NCBI RefSeq assembly: GCF_037996825.1
Contig: NZ_JBBNAC010000001.1
Coordinates: forward strand, 558,001-622,000
Direction: 5' to 3'
DNA length: 64,000 nucleotides
Source: Bdellovibrio sp. BCCA
Lineage (GTDB): Bacteria > Bdellovibrionota > Bdellovibrionia > Bdellovibrionales > Bdellovibrionaceae
In this document: piece by piece, positions 52,812 through 61,200 of the stretch
Position numbering within the stretch: position 1 is the first letter of the stretch
How the letters are laid out: each line of letters opens with the position of its first letter
Notes under the pieces: generated by a model
Seen by the model: only the letters and a program-made list of their open reading frames with translations
The model's database searches: none
Told to the model about the DNA's origin: nothing
Made by a program: the position numbers and the translations under genes

Positions 52812-53123
52812 ATGAGACTACAAAGACTTTTCATCGGAATTTTACTTTTCACGGTGATCGTTGGTTGTCAGACAGTTCCCGCACCCATTGAGGATTATTC
52901 CCTCGCACGAGCTGCACTAGATGCGGCTCGTTCTGTTCAAGCGGCCCGTCACTCTCCCGGATACTGGCATCAGGCGGAAGAGGCTTATCGCAAGGGCCGC
53001 ATCTATTTTGAAGATCGTGATTTTGGAAAAGCCAAAGAACAGTTTGTTCGTGCCCGAGTTGCTGCTGAAAAAGCAGAAAACTCCGCTCGTTTGATTCGCC
53101 AAAGAACTGGAGATGTTCTATGA
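52812..53123 (+). CDS. DUF4398-like lipoprotein
   Basis: The 103-residue protein has lipobox IVGC (Cys19) and a helical domain of DUF4398 type (SLARAALDAARSVQAARHSPGYWHQAEEAYRKGR). The ATG at 52812 has AAAGG five bases upstream. It lies between pal and cpoB and overlaps cpoB by four bases, so it belongs to the Tol-Pal accessory run. Confidence 0.8.
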   Translation: MRLQRLFIGILLFTVIVGCQTVPAPIEDYSLARAALDAARSVQAARHSPGYWHQAEEAYRKGRIYFEDRDFGKAKEQFVRARVAAEKAENSARLIRQRTGDVL

Positions 53124-53788
53124 AGTTCGCTATTGCTCTTGTTGCAACGACATTATTCCTTACAGGTTGTTTGAAAACTCGTAACGATGTTCGTGAAAAT
53201 GAACAGCGCCAAGTGATGCAACAACAAGTCGTTACTTTGCAAAGAACCAATGCGGATGCGGCGGGAAGAGTTTCTGATCTCGAAGAATCCATCCGTGAAC
53301 TCAATGGTCGCGTGGATGTGGTTGAAAATCGCATCGGTCAAGGAAACTCTGGTGTTGAAAACGCTTTGAAATCTTCTCAAGAGCAAAACCGTGACTTGAA
53401 TCAAAAAGTGATGATTTTGCAAGAAGCCCTCACAAAAATGGAAAAAGACATCCTGGCTTTGAATGCAGAACTTCAAGCCGTGAAAGCGCAGAAGGCGGCT
53501 CATGCGGAAGTGCCTGTAAAACTTTCGAAAAAAGATATCTACGAAGCGGCTCAAGGTTATTTTGAAAAGAAGGATTGGAAACAAGCGATCCTGAATTATC
53601 AAAAATACCGCGATGAGAACCCGAAAGGCGGCAAATTTGCCGATGCGACTTACAAAATCGGAGTATCCTTCCAAGAATTGGGCATGAAAGACGAAGCAAA
53701 AACCTTTTACGATGAAGTTGTGAGCAAATTTCCGAAGTCAGAAGAAGCTCGTCGTGCTAAGATCCGTTTGAAGGGTTTAAAAAAGTAA
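53120..53788 (+). CDS. cpoB: Tol-Pal accessory protein CpoB/YbgF (lipoprotein form)
   Basis: The protein (222 residues) shows the CpoB layout: N-terminal coiled coil (RENEQRQVMQQQVVTLQ ... IRELNGRVDVVENRIG) and C-terminal TPRs (KDIYEAAQGYFEKKDWKQAI, FADATYKIGVSFQELGM). Unlike E. coli CpoB it has a lipobox (LTGC, Cys17), so it is predicted to be membrane-tethered. CpoB coordinates wall synthesis and outer-membrane constriction. Confidence 0.88.
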   Translation: MKFAIALVATTLFLTGCLKTRNDVRENEQRQVMQQQVVTLQRTNADAAGRVSDLEESIRELNGRVDVVENRIGQGNSGVENALKSSQEQNRDLNQKVMILQEALTKMEKDILALNAELQAVKAQKAAHAEVPVKLSKKDIYEAAQGYFEKKDWKQAILNYQKYRDENPKGGKFADATYKIGVSFQELGMKDEAKTFYDEVVSKFPKSEEARRAKIRLKGLKK

Positions 53789-53792
53789 GATT

Positions 53793-54830
53793 GTGATTGA
53801 TCGAGTATTAGCCATTGAAACCAGTTGTGATGACACCTCTGTAGCGATTGTAGATCGCGGCGGATGGGTTCACTCTGTGGTGGCTGCCTCTCAAGATCTT
53901 GAACACGAAATGTACGGCGGTATTGTTCCCGAAATCGCCGCCCGCAATCACTCCATCGCTTTAATTCCGTTGATCGAAGAAGCTTTGAAAAAAGCCAATA
54001 TGAAATGGTCTGATATTCAGGGCATTGCCGTGACAAACCGCCCGGGTTTGATCGGGGCTTTGATTGTGGGTTTAGTAACGGCGAAATCCTTAGCTCAAGC
54101 TAAAAAAATTCCTTTCTTGGGTGTGAATCATTTGGAAGGTCATTTGCTTGCGCCTTTTTTAAAAGACTCTCAATACGCACCTCCCGAAGATTTTGATTAT
54201 CCTTATGTGGGCCTTGCCATCAGCGGAGGCCACACAAGTCTTTATCAGATCAAAGGACTTGGTGATTACCGCGTGCTTGGTGCCACCAAAGACGATGCGG
54301 CCGGGGAGTGTTTTGATAAATTCGCAAAAATGGCAGGCTTGGGTTTCCCAGGGGGCGTGCGCATTGATCAGATGGCAAAAACGGGAAATCGCGAAGCTTT
54401 CGAGTTTCCTCGCAGCATGATCCATGATGAAACTTTTGATATGAGTTTTTCAGGATTAAAATCATCAGGCCAAAGAATGCTCGAACAATTAGGCCCTGAA
54501 TTAGTTCAAGAACAATTGCCGGACTTGTGTGCCTCTTTTCAAGAAGCTATTGTTGACGTCCTCATTGCAAAACTGGATCGTGCCGCCAAAGTTTATAGAG
54601 CCAAACGTGTGATCCTCACGGGAGGCGTGAGTGCCAACTCTCGCTTACGTGCGCGTGCAGAAGAGTGGGCGCAGAAAAAAGGTTTAAGCCTTGTGGTTCC
54701 TCCAATTCGTTATTGCACAGATAATGCGGCGATGATTGGTTATGCAGGTATTTTAAGAATGAACGCTGGTGAATTTTCTTCTTTGGATTTGGGACCTTCT
54801 CCGCAGCCATTAGTTACGGATTTTAGATGA
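53793..54830 (+). CDS. tsaD: tRNA N6-threonylcarbamoyladenosine synthase subunit TsaD
   Basis: The 345-residue protein starts at a GTG and reads VLAIETSCDDTSVAIVDR, the ASKHA ATPase opening. NHLEGHLLAP gives the metal-binding histidines and ILTGGVSANSRLR with DNAAMIGYAG completes the TsaD motifs. It transfers the threonylcarbamoyl group onto A37 of ANN-decoding tRNAs. The stop overlaps rsmA by four bases. Confidence 0.96.
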   Translation: MIDRVLAIETSCDDTSVAIVDRGGWVHSVVAASQDLEHEMYGGIVPEIAARNHSIALIPLIEEALKKANMKWSDIQGIAVTNRPGLIGALIVGLVTAKSLAQAKKIPFLGVNHLEGHLLAPFLKDSQYAPPEDFDYPYVGLAISGGHTSLYQIKGLGDYRVLGATKDDAAGECFDKFAKMAGLGFPGGVRIDQMAKTGNREAFEFPRSMIHDETFDMSFSGLKSSGQRMLEQLGPELVQEQLPDLCASFQEAIVDVLIAKLDRAAKVYRAKRVILTGGVSANSRLRARAEEWAQKKGLSLVVPPIRYCTDNAAMIGYAGILRMNAGEFSSLDLGPSPQPLVTDFR

Positions 54831-55654
54831 GTCAATCCCGTGAACGTTTAGAGCAGACCCTTCAAGAACTAGGGATTCTTGCTAAAAAATCTTTAGGTCA
54901 AAACTTTCTTGTCAGTGATTTGGTCATTGAGCGCATCATCAACAAGGTCAAAGAATTTACTCCCGAAGCTTTAGTCGAAGTGGGACCCGGCCCGGGAGCT
55001 TTGACGTATTTCTTGCGCCAAATGAATGTGCCGCTGACTTTGATTGAATTAGATCGTGTGATTGCCGCTTATTGGAGAGAACAAAACATCCCAGTGATTG
55101 AAGAAGATGCTTTACGCTTGGACTGGTCCCAATTCTACTCTGATAAAAAATTAGTTTTCGTGAGCAACCTTCCTTACCAAATTTCTTCTAGCATTGTGAT
55201 TGATCGCTCGTTGGAAGATAAAGGTGTTGAGCACATGGTGCTCATGTTTCAAAAAGAAGTCGCGCAAAGAATCAGAGCACCCGCGCAGTCCGAGCATTAC
55301 GGTCTTTTAAGCGTGATTGCGCAGACCTTCTGGAAACCAGAAATGGTGACCGAGGCGGGACCTCGGGATTTTTCTCCTCCTCCGCGCGTGGCAAGCCGTG
55401 TTTTGGCGTTCTCACGTATTGAGTCGCCGGTGCAAAACCGTAAAGCTTTCTTAAACTTTGTTAAGGCGGCCTTTGCTCAGCGCCGTAAGCTCCTCAAGAA
55501 AAATTTAGCTGGTCTTTTAAGTCAAAAAAAGCTAACTGAAGAGCAATTGGTGGGCTGGATGGCCGAGATGGGTTTTAAAGAAACTGCTCGTGCTGAAGAA
55601 CTCAGCCCTGCGCAGTTTGTCCGTCTTTATAAGAACTTTGGATTTGAACCATGA
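54827..55654 (+). CDS. rsmA: 16S rRNA (adenine1518/1519-N6)-dimethyltransferase RsmA/KsgA
   Basis: The 275-residue protein has KKSLGQNFLVSDLVIERI, the SAM motif EVGPGPGALTYFL, the catalytic SNLPYQISSSIV (NLPY) and C-terminal FAQRRKLLKKNL. It dimethylates two adenines in 16S rRNA helix 45. It overlaps tsaD and smpB by four bases at each end. Confidence 0.96.
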   Translation: MSQSRERLEQTLQELGILAKKSLGQNFLVSDLVIERIINKVKEFTPEALVEVGPGPGALTYFLRQMNVPLTLIELDRVIAAYWREQNIPVIEEDALRLDWSQFYSDKKLVFVSNLPYQISSSIVIDRSLEDKGVEHMVLMFQKEVAQRIRAPAQSEHYGLLSVIAQTFWKPEMVTEAGPRDFSPPPRVASRVLAFSRIESPVQNRKAFLNFVKAAFAQRRKLLKKNLAGLLSQKKLTEEQLVGWMAEMGFKETARAEELSPAQFVRLYKNFGFEP

Positions 55655-56103
55655 GCATTTTAATTGTTCAAGAGAACAAAAAAGCCCGCTTTGATTATAC
55701 GATCGTAGAAACCTACGAGGCGGGACTTCAGCTTATGGGAAGCGAAGTGAAGTCTTTGCGTAACAAAGACGTGCAATTGAAAGACTCTTATATCAGTTTC
55801 CGTGGTGACGAAGCGTTTTTGCAGAATGCGCACATCGCCGAATACAAAGCTTCTAGTTACAACAATCACGCGCCAGAGCGTCTTCGTAAACTTTTACTGA
55901 ATCGCAAAGAGCTTGATGAAATTTTCGGAGCTTTGAAAGAAAAAGGTTACTCTTGCGTGCCACTCAAAATTTATTTTAAGAATGGCCGTGCAAAATTAGA
56001 GATTGCTTTAGTGAAGGGTAAGAAAACTCACGACAAGCGTGAAGCGATTAAGAAACGCGACGTTTCTGATCAAATTCGTTCAAGCTTAAGACGTTCTCGT
56101 TAG
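55651..56103 (+). CDS. smpB: SsrA-binding protein SmpB
   Basis: The 150-residue protein begins NKKARFDYTIVETYEAGLQLMGSEVKSLR, with later YSCVPLKIYFKNGRAKLEIALVKGKK and a basic C-terminal tail (KKRDVSDQIRSSLRRSR), the full SmpB pattern. It escorts tmRNA to stalled ribosomes. The 3' end overlaps the convergent HAMP gene by 56 bases. Confidence 0.97.
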   Translation: MSILIVQENKKARFDYTIVETYEAGLQLMGSEVKSLRNKDVQLKDSYISFRGDEAFLQNAHIAEYKASSYNNHAPERLRKLLLNRKELDEIFGALKEKGYSCVPLKIYFKNGRAKLEIALVKGKKTHDKREAIKKRDVSDQIRSSLRRSR

Positions 56104-56707
56104 TAATAAATTCTTCTTTAATACCAAGACGAGCGCGCTTTTCCGCCAAAAGATGTTTCCAAGCGGCATAGGCTTCACGGTTTTGTGGGTCGATGCTTAA
56201 TTTTTCCAAAAGTTTTAATTCTGTCTCTGTGTTGGCTTTGAGAGCGCGATAGAAATAATCGTAAGTCATCGCAAGGTCTCTAAAGTCATCTTCTTCCGGC
56301 AAGTGATAATCAGGAATATGCCACTGACCCAACATCAATTGATGCATGTGTCTTTCCATCGTTACTAGCGGAGCCAAAAGATTCTTTGTCATACGAACGC
56401 TTAAGAACAACGTCACACCTGTCAGAAAGACGAAGCTTGCGCCTAAGAAAATCCTTAGCCACGTGACTTCACGCTCAAGATGCTCGACCAAGTGAGGGTG
56501 GGTATCGTAAGCCAAGTTCTTAAAGAGATCATAGTTTTGATTGATAAAATAAAACGCCGGCAAAAGAAATAAAATCGCACCACCGGCCACCGCCGTGATC
56601 ATGTACCAGCAGTATTTATACTGAAAACTTTTGTTCAGAATAAATCGGCGGGAGCCTTCTCCCTGGGGTACTCGTTGTGGTTCGATCACTCTTCGTCCAT
56701 ATAACAT
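56048..56707 (-). CDS. two-helix membrane protein with HAMP-like domain
   Basis: The 219-residue protein has two membrane helices (YMITAVAGGAILFLLPAFYF and IFLGASFVFLTGVTLFLSVRM) around a short periplasmic loop, then a HAMP-like segment (TKNLLAPLVTMERHMHQLMLGQWHIPDYHL) but no kinase or methyl-accepting output. Such stand-alone HAMP proteins may be regulators of a partner. The ATG at 56707 is preferred, with AAGAGA upstream, over an earlier in-frame ATG. Downstream, it overlaps the smpB 3' end. Confidence 0.72.
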   Translation of the reverse strand: MLYGRRVIEPQRVPQGEGSRRFILNKSFQYKYCWYMITAVAGGAILFLLPAFYFINQNYDLFKNLAYDTHPHLVEHLEREVTWLRIFLGASFVFLTGVTLFLSVRMTKNLLAPLVTMERHMHQLMLGQWHIPDYHLPEEDDFRDLAMTYDYFYRALKANTETELKLLEKLSIDPQNREAYAAWKHLLAEKRARLGIKEEFITNENVLSLNEFDQKRRVS

Positions 56708-56793
56708 ATAGTCTCTTATCGGCCGGTTGTGTTTTCGAGAGAGTCCAATTATTCTCAAAAGTAGACTTTTTCCAGACAGCTAAGGAGAACTTC

Positions 56794-57579
56794 ATGAGCT
56801 TAACACGCGTAACTTCAGTCGAAAGGTCCTGCCTTCAAGAAACATACGGACGAAAGTCTTTGTTGTTCTTTGTGGGAGGTCTGATTTTGTTAGCAGCTTT
56901 TGCCACTCCTGTTTTTGCCGCGGATGAAGACACGACCTTGGTCGATGATAAGTATTCTTTGAAAGCCGACCGCGAAGCTCTGGAAGCTCTTCGTAAAAAC
57001 ATTCCTCCTGAAAGACAAAAAGAGAACGACGAAAAAGCCTTCATGGATCAAATGATGTCAGATCTTTCGCGCAACCCTTCCGAAGTGCGCAGCAAGTTTT
57101 CAAGCATCATGAACAAGAAGCGAGAGCTTTTTAACAAAGACATGAATAAAGCGCGCGAGCAGTTTTCAAAAGTCCAAAAGAAAGAGCGCGAAGACTTCAC
57201 CAAAGCACAAGCTGAAACCCGCAAAGATTTTGCTAAGAAAAAATCTAGTTCAGACGAACGCAAAGAGTTCTTTGAAGATATCGAAGCGAAAAGAAAAGAC
57301 TTTTACGCCGATCAAAAAGAAAAACGCGATGAATTTGAAGCGGATATGCGCGATAAACGAAAAAACTTTGAAGACTACACACGCGCAAAAACCGATGAAT
57401 TCAACCAGCTTCACCGCGATTACACAAAACGCTTTGAAGAAAACAAAAAAGCTCAAGCGGACTTAAAAAAACAAGCGGAAGAAAAACGTAAAAACATGCA
57501 AAAGAATCTGGATCAAGAATACGAAGTGATCCGTAAGAAAGATCCGACGGTTTTAGAGCCGAATACGATTGGTGAATAA
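56794..57579 (+). CDS. exported coiled-coil protein
   Basis: The 261-residue protein has an N-terminal hydrophobic segment (KSLLFFVGGLILLAAFATPVFAAD) preceded by 20 polar residues, consistent with an unusually long n-region signal peptide or an anchor. From residue 60 to the end it is a charged coiled coil with repeated KKREDF/ERKDF-like motifs and phenylalanine every 7-8 residues. AAGGAG precedes the ATG at 56794. Function unknown; a periplasmic structural rod is plausible. Confidence 0.75.
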   Translation: MSLTRVTSVERSCLQETYGRKSLLFFVGGLILLAAFATPVFAADEDTTLVDDKYSLKADREALEALRKNIPPERQKENDEKAFMDQMMSDLSRNPSEVRSKFSSIMNKKRELFNKDMNKAREQFSKVQKKEREDFTKAQAETRKDFAKKKSSSDERKEFFEDIEAKRKDFYADQKEKRDEFEADMRDKRKNFEDYTRAKTDEFNQLHRDYTKRFEENKKAQADLKKQAEEKRKNMQKNLDQEYEVIRKKDPTVLEPNTIGE

Positions 57580-57670
57580 CTTAGATCGAAACTATGTTCT
57601 TCAATCTGGTATTTTGTGGTTACCTTTGATTTTTATGGGTTAGTAAAATAGTAAATTGTTAAATATAAAC

Positions 57671-57739
57671 GCAGAGACAGTTGCGCGTTTTTCCGCCATC
57701 CGTGAGCAAGCTGTTTCCCGCTCTTCCTGAGCGGGAAAG
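57671..57739 (+). repeat. left 69-bp imperfect terminal inverted repeat
   Basis: Bases run from GCAGAGACAG to GCGGGAAAG. Compared with the reverse complement of 59101-59169 there are nine mismatches, with the outer ends identical. The inner part TTTCCCGCTC ... GAGCGGGAAA forms its own hairpin. Confidence 0.8.
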
Positions 57740-57756
57740 GAAAACACACGTATAGC

Positions 57757-58812
57757 TTAAGTCCGAGTTCCATTTCCATCTTTGATTGCCAATAATCCCC
57801 AGCGCTGAGCTGCGTGAAGATTGTGGGCTCGACACAGCACTCTTAAGTTTCCTGAGGTATCCAATCCACCAACGGCCAATGGTATAAGGTGATCGATCTG
57901 AAGTTGATAAGTACTTTCGCATTTCTTTCCGCTTTGAGGATGCGTATATTCACAACGTTGATTCGCTTTTTTCAAGAGCGCTCTTTTTAGAGTGACTTTG
58001 AGATTCTTTCTTTTTCGCTGAGCCAAGAAACTGTGCGTTGAGGTTAAGGACCCAGTAATCCCTAGTAAAGCATCCGAATGGTTCGACAGCTTTAGTTCAC
58101 GAATGTCGGCGTTATTAAAATTTTTAGTTTCTGACTTTTCCAATTCGTTAGCTTCAATGATTCGTTTAGGCGGTTTTATCCTTTGGTTCGATATTTTTCC
58201 CATTTCTTTCTGAATATGCTTTTCGGCCAGCAGGGTAATTAGCTCTGCCCAATTTCCATCCGGTAAAACATGAGACAACAAATCTTTAGCCTGTTGCAGA
58301 GTTTTCATTTGGTCTTCTGTGAAAGTTATCTCCAGACGAACACTATTATCTTGTTGAGGTTTGATCACTTCGTGAATTTGTATCGGCAGGTTAAATTCCT
58401 GAGCCAAATACTTTTGAGTTTCAAAGCTGGACTTGTTTTGAATCTCTTCTAAAATTTGAGTTGTTTGGTGAATATCAACTTTATTGCCAAGTTTGATTTC
58501 CTGCTTAATACACTTTTGAACTTGGGTGAGCTGAGTCAAATTCAATGAACCTTCTTCGAGCTTTTCCGCGACTGTCGGCACTTGTTTTAATACTCGAGCG
58601 GCCTGCAATCTGCGATAGGCACTATCTTCGCCATAACCTAAGTGCTTCGTGAGGTATTTAAACATAGAATCAAACCCTAGCTCGGCATAAAGCCTCCGAG
58701 CTTCTACTTCGTTGATGTGGCATAAAATCAAGTGTGTGATTTTCCTTTCCGTTCTGACGAGTTTTTCCAAACGAACTAACAATTCAGAATTAGTAACTTT
58801 TGAAAGATCCAT
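57757..58812 (-). CDS. HNH endonuclease (DUF222-type N-terminal domain)
   Basis: The 351-residue protein has a helical DUF222-like N-terminal region (LVRTERKITHLILCHINEVE, YLTKHLGYGEDSAYRRLQAARVLKQVP) and a C-terminal HNH domain: D307-H308 in LQIDHLIPLAVGG, N322, then C-R-A-H at 327-330, with the additional cysteines C287 and C298 that could bind zinc. The ATG at 58812 has GGGAGC five bases upstream. Genes of this type are widespread as selfish or repeat-associated nucleases. Here it lies between long inverted repeats. Confidence 0.88.
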   Translation of the reverse strand: MDLSKVTNSELLVRLEKLVRTERKITHLILCHINEVEARRLYAELGFDSMFKYLTKHLGYGEDSAYRRLQAARVLKQVPTVAEKLEEGSLNLTQLTQVQKCIKQEIKLGNKVDIHQTTQILEEIQNKSSFETQKYLAQEFNLPIQIHEVIKPQQDNSVRLEITFTEDQMKTLQQAKDLLSHVLPDGNWAELITLLAEKHIQKEMGKISNQRIKPPKRIIEANELEKSETKNFNNADIRELKLSNHSDALLGITGSLTSTHSFLAQRKRKNLKVTLKRALLKKANQRCEYTHPQSGKKCESTYQLQIDHLIPLAVGGLDTSGNLRVLCRAHNLHAAQRWGLLAIKDGNGTRT

Positions 58813-59100
58813 AATTGCTCCCACATTGCAAATCTAGTTTAGGTAGATTTCTTTTCGGAAAAAGTTGTATCACAGGTTTTAAATTTCCATTTTTGCGGTT
58901 TTTTGAAAGAACGAACTAAATTAGCAGAGAGTCTTCGGTAAGCTGTTAATGCTCATAAACATTCCGTGGTACAGACAAAATATTCAAAGTGAGATCCACC
59001 GTGTGTTTCGCATAATCGTTTATCCTCACGCATTTAAAAAAGTACGAAATACCGTCAAGCATTTTCTGCATTCAATGATTATGAATTTAAAATAAATATT
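58813..59100. other. gene-free 5' region inside the HNH element
   Basis: There is no credible gene. The stretch is A/T-rich, more so than neighbouring genes. It presumably contains the promoter for the minus-strand HNH gene. Between the right repeat (ending 59169) and the lipoprotein gene (59282), a further 112 bases also hold no gene I can see. Confidence 0.5.
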
Positions 59101-59169
59101 CTTTCCCGCTCAGGAGGAGCGGGAAACGGCTAGCACATGGATGGCGGAAGACCGTGCAATTGTCTCTGC
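59101..59169 (-). repeat. right 69-bp imperfect terminal inverted repeat
   Basis: It is the partner of 57671-57739, and ends ...TTGTCTCTGC. The distal ten bases at both ends are perfectly conserved, as expected for recombinase- or nuclease-recognised tips. Confidence 0.8.
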
Positions 59170-59281
59170 TGGATTAACGCCAAGTTTCTTGAAAGCGCGA
59201 ATTTCAAATTTTATAAAATAGATTTCACCTTTCACACAATGTGAGGCTCAAGATAAATTTTTTTCTTAATTTTAAAGACTA

Positions 59282-59572
59282 TTAGTTTGAAACAATATTC
59301 CCCTGAACGGAAATAAAGACTTTGTAACCGCCATTGGTTTTTGCGGAAAGTTTATTGGTGTAATTTCCTGTCGCACTTTCTACTGTGTAGCCATTAGATG
59401 TCGGTGAACCTTGCGAAGAACCGGACACGAATCCTGTGAGTTGACCTTTTTGCAGTTTCATTTCGGGTGGTTTGACTTCTCCAACCAGTTGTTCCAACGA
59501 CGCTTCCATAGAGCAACCCATAAGGCTGCTGCCAATTAAAGCGATCATCAGTGCTTTGCTGAAAAGTCCCAT
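59282..59572 (-). CDS. short lipoprotein, possibly truncated
   Basis: The 96-residue lipoprotein has lipobox SLMGC (Cys20) and then a beta-rich segment (GNYTNKLSAKTNGGYKVFISVQGNIVSN). It ends abruptly in what reads like the opening of a larger beta domain. The gene lies 112 bp from the right repeat of the HNH element, so the 3' part may have been lost when the element arrived. A genuinely short lipoprotein is equally possible. Confidence 0.55.
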   Translation of the reverse strand: MGLFSKALMIALIGSSLMGCSMEASLEQLVGEVKPPEMKLQKGQLTGFVSGSSQGSPTSNGYTVESATGNYTNKLSAKTNGGYKVFISVQGNIVSN

Positions 59573-59641
59573 AACGTCTCCGGTATGAAGAACTTATCGG
59601 AATATCGTGAACGACTCTAAAGTCTCAGAATGAAACAGAGC

Positions 59642-60325
59642 CTAGCTGGGACGCTTGAAAACTTCTTTATGAATTTCCATCGTGATTGCAAAAAGTTTAT
59701 TTTCGATAATCGGAATAAGGGGAGTGAACTCGATACCAAAAGTTTGAATGACCTTATTGCCGTCATCGACTTTGATATGACGGACAACACCTTGCACTTC
59801 AATCGGCGGACGTTTCGCAATAATCAAGTGACCCGTGACTTGGTCACCCACTTTCATCAAGGGATTGTCCATGCGATACACCACACGACACCCTTGGCTG
59901 CTTAAGTCCGCGAGCTGTCCTGTGATTTTTTGGGCTTGTCCATTCACTAAAATAATATTGTAAAACGCGTGATAACCGTCAGGAATGCGCACGCGATAAT
60001 TTTGACGACGTTGCAGGTGATACAACTCTTTAGGAATGGGAATGGCAACGCGGCCATGGTGAATCTGAGCTTTAGTTTGAAAGTAATATTTTTCTCCGCC
60101 TAAAAAGAAATGACCCAAGTATTCTTCTTGAGATTTCAAAGTCGTTGAAGATTCAAACACGCACTCTAAGCTTTGTGATTTTGAGTTGTAAGAGGAGACA
60201 CGCAGTTTACAAACGGCATCTTCTTGGCCTTTGCAAAGAAGTTCGCCTTTGGCTTGTGCCAAATCCTGCCACAGCTTGATTTTTTCTTCGTCTCGGCTAA
60301 TCAGGGCGAAGATGTCTTTATCCAT
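59642..60325 (-). CDS. PilZ-domain protein (c-di-GMP receptor)
   Basis: The C-terminal half shows PilZ signatures: LQRRQNYRVRI (RxxxR) and LADLSSQGCRVVY (DxSxxG), with a YcgR-like N-terminal region (about 1-100). The 227-residue size and two-part layout resemble flagellar brake YcgR and related proteins, which bind c-di-GMP. No flagellar gene is adjacent. The gene overlaps the upstream methyltransferase by 25 bases. Confidence 0.85.
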   Translation of the reverse strand: MDKDIFALISRDEEKIKLWQDLAQAKGELLCKGQEDAVCKLRVSSYNSKSQSLECVFESSTTLKSQEEYLGHFFLGGEKYYFQTKAQIHHGRVAIPIPKELYHLQRRQNYRVRIPDGYHAFYNIILVNGQAQKITGQLADLSSQGCRVVYRMDNPLMKVGDQVTGHLIIAKRPPIEVQGVVRHIKVDDGNKVIQTFGIEFTPLIPIIENKLFAITMEIHKEVFKRPS

Positions 60326-61200
60326 ACCGTGACCTCGTGCTTGTTGTGATGCAGATGTTGTATCCGAGCATTTTCCATCGACTGAAACTTTTTAAGTGTC
60401 GCAAAGTCCGTCTTACCTTGGAATTTTATCGTGCAAACGAAGTTTGAGCAAAGTCCTGAACTCTGCCACATCTGCACCAGCTCAAAAAGTTTTTCTGGAT
60501 AACAGATGATATCGGAATAAAACCAATCAATGGCCCCAATGTCCTCGGGTTTCACCGTGAAGGCATTAGTCTTCATAAAATGAATGCGGGGGAGTTTAGC
60601 AATGTGCGGCTCTAGGGGAGCACGATCAATGCTCACGACCTCACATCCCATTTTTTGCAATACCCACGTCCATCCTCCAGGACAGCTTCCGAAGTCGACA
60701 ACTCTTTGCCCGGCCTCAGGACGAATGCCATAGACTGTAAAAAGCTCCCACAGTTTCAGGTAAGCGCGCGAAGGAGGATTCTTTTTGTCTTCATGGAACT
60801 GCACTTCTCCCAAAGGAAAAGGCGAGTTGGTTTTGCTGGAGGCAATCAAAGTATTTTTATCAATCAAAGTCCAAGCGCCCAGATTGTCTTCAGGAAGAGG
60901 TCCTAAAAACTCCATCACACGGGGTTTGAGCTTAGGAAGTTGATCTTGAATCAGCTGCGCGCGACGATGATTTTCAAAAGTGTAGGGCGCCCAGAGTTTT
61001 CCGAGACCCTTTAAAGCTTTTGCGGCTTGGCTGATAGATTCAAAAGAAATGATTTCGGGGTTAAGCCAAATATTTTGGGCCCATACAGAGTTCTGCAAGG
61101 GCCCATCAGTAAGAACCAGGCTTCCATGAACGGACTTCACATTTTTAAGTTCTTCAAGAAGCTCTGGTAGAAATTGTTCAGTTGCAAGATAAGCGATCAC
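60301..61200 (-). CDS. RlmM/FtsJ-type rRNA methyltransferase-like protein
   Basis: The SAM motif VDFGSCPGGWTWVLQKMGCEVVSIDR matches the RlmM (YgdE) pattern, and the later CTIKFQGKTDFATL and HLHHNKHEVTVWIK give the K-D-K-E catalytic set of FtsJ-like enzymes. RlmM 2'-O-methylates C2498 of 23S rRNA. At 299 residues it is shorter than RlmM, and I do not see its THUMP-like part, so the target is uncertain. It overlaps both flanking genes (25 bases and 4 bases). Confidence 0.8.
   Translation of the reverse strand: MIAYLATEQFLPELLEELKNVKSVHGSLVLTDGPLQNSVWAQNIWLNPEIISFESISQAAKALKGLGKLWAPYTFENHRRAQLIQDQLPKLKPRVMEFLGPLPEDNLGAWTLIDKNTLIASSKTNSPFPLGEVQFHEDKKNPPSRAYLKLWELFTVYGIRPEAGQRVVDFGSCPGGWTWVLQKMGCEVVSIDRAPLEPHIAKLPRIHFMKTNAFTVKPEDIGAIDWFYSDIICYPEKLFELVQMWQSSGLCSNFVCTIKFQGKTDFATLKKFQSMENARIQHLHHNKHEVTVWIKTSSP

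Larger units (their letters stand above)
57671..59169. mobile_element. candidate HNH-endonuclease element flanked by 69-bp inverted repeats
   Basis: A 1499-bp unit with imperfect inverted repeats at both ends (57671-57739 and 59101-59169, 60 of 69 bases matching on my hand alignment). It contains one gene, an HNH endonuclease of DUF222 type, and a gene-free stretch on its 5' side. Each repeat carries an inner GCTC-rich hairpin. No target duplication is seen at the edges. The combination suggests a mobile or formerly mobile unit, but no transposase is present, so the mechanism is open. Confidence 0.65.
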
